In this document: positions 60,501 to 64,000 of the stretch, one piece after another
Layout of the letters: each line of letters opens with the position of its first letter
How positions within the stretch are numbered: position 1 is the stretch's first letter
Source: Letharia columbiana
Lineage: Eukaryota > Ascomycota > Lecanoromycetes > Lecanorales > Parmeliaceae
DNA: 64,000 bases
Direction: 5' to 3'
Assembly: GCF_014066305.1 (NCBI RefSeq)
Contig: NW_023501131.1
Coordinates: 36,319-100,318 of the forward strand
Program-made: the position numbers and the translations under genes
The notes under the pieces: model-generated
Databases searched by the model: none
What the model was told of the DNA's origin: nothing
The model's input: the letters and a program-made list of their open reading frames with translations, nothing else

Positions 60501-61388
60501 AATAAAGTATCTCGTCTTATACGAAGTACTTATTAAGAGTAATTCCTTAAAACTTATTCTTATCTTCGACGATAATGTTATAGATTTTTATATAATATTC
60601 GTCTTTCTTATTAACTTCTATTACTTTATAGTAAATAGAGTTATAATATATAAGATAGAGACTAACTATAATATATAGATAATTAACGATATAAAGAAAG
60701 ATATCTTAATATTAATATAGATGAGATTAAGTAAGAATTTAAGAAACTTATAATATATTAAATATAGATGAAAATAGAGCGGAGAAGATAGGCGTAAAAA
60801 TAGCGATTTTAGCTAGGCTTCTCTATAAAGATTTATTATAATATCGAATAGTATCTTTATCGAGTAAAATAAAGAGATCTCTAGAACTTCGATATTATAA
60901 AGGCGTACGCGAGTCGAGAAAGGTAATAGATCTCTATATTAAGTATTAAAATTTTATTTCTTCGCGGGATTCTATAATACTCGTTTCTTAATTAATTAAG
61001 TTGTCGTAAAGACTATAAGTACTCTAAGTAATATCTTTTCGAATAATAGAAAGTCCGCCGATAGTTTACTATTTGTTATAGATTTTTTGCGGGGAACGGA
61101 GCGGAGACGAATTTCTTATATTCGATATAGGGAACTCGTTTTTTAATAAATTAGACTATCGTTAATAATATAGATTATCTAATATAGATTCTTTCGAATA
61201 ATATAGATAGTTTATAATTTATATATATAATAGAGCTTCTATATAATAGAAATATCTAGCGTTTTCTTTATTAAACTCGATCGCTTACTTCGAGTAGAAA
61301 GTAAAAAATACTCGTTAATTCTCTTCGTCGAAGGATATATAAAGAAGTTTTATTATAATATTAGAATTAATATAAATATAATATTAGT
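57561..61388. other. RIP-degraded AT-rich DNA, unclassified
   Basis: No open frame. The phrase ttagaattaatataaatataatatta occurs at about 58127 and again at about 61361, just before the poly-A block. That suggests both mark ends or joins of one element. Some stretches (58840-58900, 61020-61130) retain more G+C. Confidence 0.4.
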
Positions 61389-61583
<195 letters not shown>

Positions 61584-61865
61584 AGAAAATAAAGATTATA
61601 CTATTATAAGCGAAAATAATAATTTTAATTAAATAAGATTTAATAGTCTAATAATCTTAATACTAGTAATATATACTTTTAAATTTCTAATTAATTTACA
61701 TTTAATAGACTCTTTAATATACTCTATTATAGAGAGTTTTTATATAGAATCTCATATATATAGACTCGAACTCGTATTCGAGAATTAATTTATTATATAT
61801 ATAAAGATAAATCTATTATTTTATATATAACGCTTTTTTACTTTTATTAAGAGCGTAATATTTTA

Positions 61866-62190
<325 letters not shown>

Positions 62191-62294
62191 ATATATTAAT
62201 AGATTTTTTTATTTATATATATTAATAAATTTTCTTATATGTTATTTTTTTACGAATCTCGAGTATTATAGCTTTTAATTATAACTTTAATTAT

Positions 62295-63385
62295 AATAAT
62301 CTCTTAGTTAATAGCTTAGCTATATATCTCGATTATATAAATTTATACTTATTATTAATCTAATTTAAATTAATATAATTTAAGCTCTATAAATTATCTA
62401 TAATTATATTAATAAGAAAAGATTATTTAATTAAGATATCGAGTATAAAGCTAATTATATTCTAATATTTATTTAAAAGATTATTATAAATCTAAAGAAA
62501 GTAAAAATAGATATTAAGAAAATAAAAATAGAGATTAAAAACGTAAAGATAGAGACTAAGAAAATTATTAAAGAGTTAAAGTTAACTATTAATAATAATA
62601 TTAATATATCTTTCGCTATTAAAAATTTTAAATTTAATAAAGAAGATAAAGCTTTTAATTAGAAGTTTTATAATAGTAATAAAGACTTTATCTAATTAAG
62701 CGAGATAGCTAATTAAATAATATCGAATTTTAAAATTACTTAATTTAATAATAATCGCGAGATATAAAGATTTAACTTCGAGTTAGAATAAATAATTATT
62801 AGTAATTATAAAGTAAAGAAATATAAGTTTAAAAAACGCGAGTCTAAGAAACGCGTAACTAAGAAACGCGTATTTAAGAAACTTATATTTAAGATTAAAA
62901 TAATCTCGATATCTTTATTTATTATCTTTTACTCTATATAAATCTTAATTAATATATATATATTTAAATAATATCTAAGAAGTATAAAATAAATATTATA
63001 TTTATATTAATAATTTTATTTAAATAAGTTTATATTAGCTTTCGCTATTACGATATTCTAAATAATTTATTTATTTAAGATTATATATTAATCTAGACTT
63101 AAATTAAAGTTCTTTAATATTTTAAAATAATATTATTTAAAAAAAATCTCGTTTATATTTAATAAATCTTTATCTTAATATAAAGTACTTTCTTCTATTA
63201 TATACTTACTTTTAATAAAATATTAATCGAGTTATAAAAGATTATTAATTAGTATTATATTATTTTTAATAAACTTATCTAGACTATAAATATTAGATAT
63301 ATTAAATTATTCGATTTAGCGAAATTTATATTATTTATAATAGAGATTAAAAAGACTTTAATTAATAATTACGATATTAGATAAG
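62295..63385 (+). repeat. RIP-degraded repeat G, second copy
   Basis: Direct copy of 56420-57560, without the expanded minisatellite. It has a small array of agaaacgcgta units near 62830-62880. It breaks off next to repeat H at about 63385. Confidence 0.6.
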
Positions 63386-63391
63386 CGAAGA

Positions 63392-64000
63392 AATTAGAGT
63401 TATAGCGATAAATATATAAAACTTAGAAAAAAAAAAAAAAAAAATTCTTTTAGATTTTTATTTTATTATTTTACGTCTTTTAATAATAATATTAAGATTT
63501 AAGATTATAAAAGCGAATACGCTAAATTTAATAATATTCTTAATTTTTAATTATTTAGTCTACTTTCTTTTTTATATATTATTTTATTTAAAATCTTTTA
63601 ATAATCTATAATCGCGACGCTAAAATCTATAGACTATATCTACTTAAATATATTTTATTTAATAATAACTTCTATTTATAATTATACGCGAAGCTAAATA
63701 TTTTAATATCGCTTATTATTATAAATAATATATTTAATTAAATTTAATCTTACTCTATTAAAAAATTAATATTATTTATTATTATAAATAATATATTTAA
63801 TTAAGTCTAGCTTTACGCTATTATTATTATATATAATTTATTTAATTAAATATTATTAATAAGTTATTATTATTTATAAATAATATTTATTTAAATAAAA
63901 AAAATATTCTCTATTATTTTATCTCTAATTACTTTAATATAGAATTTTATTTTTAACTTATATTTACTACGCGCTTACTATATATTTAATTTAATCTTAT
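63392..64000 (+). mobile_element. RIP-degraded repeat H, second copy (runs off the window)
   Basis: Matches 40914-41525 in the same orientation to the end of the window. The differences are nearly all C/T and G/A. The poly-A tract (63427-63444) sits at the same place in both copies. Confidence 0.65.

Overview
The window comes from the nuclear genome of a filamentous ascomycete (Pezizomycotina). The reasons are a five-exon Zn2Cys6 transcription-factor gene with 52-60 bp introns and CTRAY-type branch points, fungal-type RING and SET protein families, and long AT-rich stretches in which CpA and TpG are almost absent while CpG survives. That last pattern is the mark of repeat-induced point mutation (RIP). 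No species can be named from the sequence alone.

Region 1 (1-12,000) has ordinary base composition. It holds a decayed SET-domain gene (2505-4062) carrying a small AT-rich insertion, a decayed aminoglycoside-phosphotransferase-like gene (5674-6396), an intact RING/coiled-coil gene (7114-8133) and an intact Zn2Cys6 regulator (9709-11847). Premature stops in both pseudogenes (CAG>TAG, TGG>TAG) have the RIP dinucleotide context.

Region 2 (12,000-28,840) is RIP-degraded repeat DNA with no open frame of 60 codons. Its core is a 12,034-bp segment (12936-24969) with about 220-bp inverted ends and TATA on each side, set between long direct repeats. A degraded copy of the 'R1' element follows, with a 540-bp TIR element inside it.

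Region 3 (28,845-34,500) starts with an anomalous homopolymer block, then a 370-bp normal-GC scrap. Next is an 1838-bp LTR-flanked element, whose right end abuts a 2.9-kb normal-GC island. The island has two unrecognised gene scraps and a secreted cysteine-rich protein gene (33618-34386).

Region 4 (34,500-64,000) is a repeat graveyard. It contains R1 copies at different stages of decay (35008-36901, 37615-39138, 39845-40510, 43210-44776, 48291-50807), and a 1077-bp LTR element inserted in one of them with a 5-bp target duplication. It also has a second TIR element, a 27-copy 34-bp satellite, a kilobase-scale tandem array that hosts the youngest R1 copy, and long poly-A/poly-T blocks that may be assembly artefacts.

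The genes do not form an evident pathway. The window reads as a gene-rich edge next to a RIP-silenced repeat block with one effector-like gene island inside it. I found no clear new molecular system. The most novel material is the R1 repeat family (176-bp internal modules), the 12-kb element with inverted ends inside direct repeats, and the datable nested insertions.
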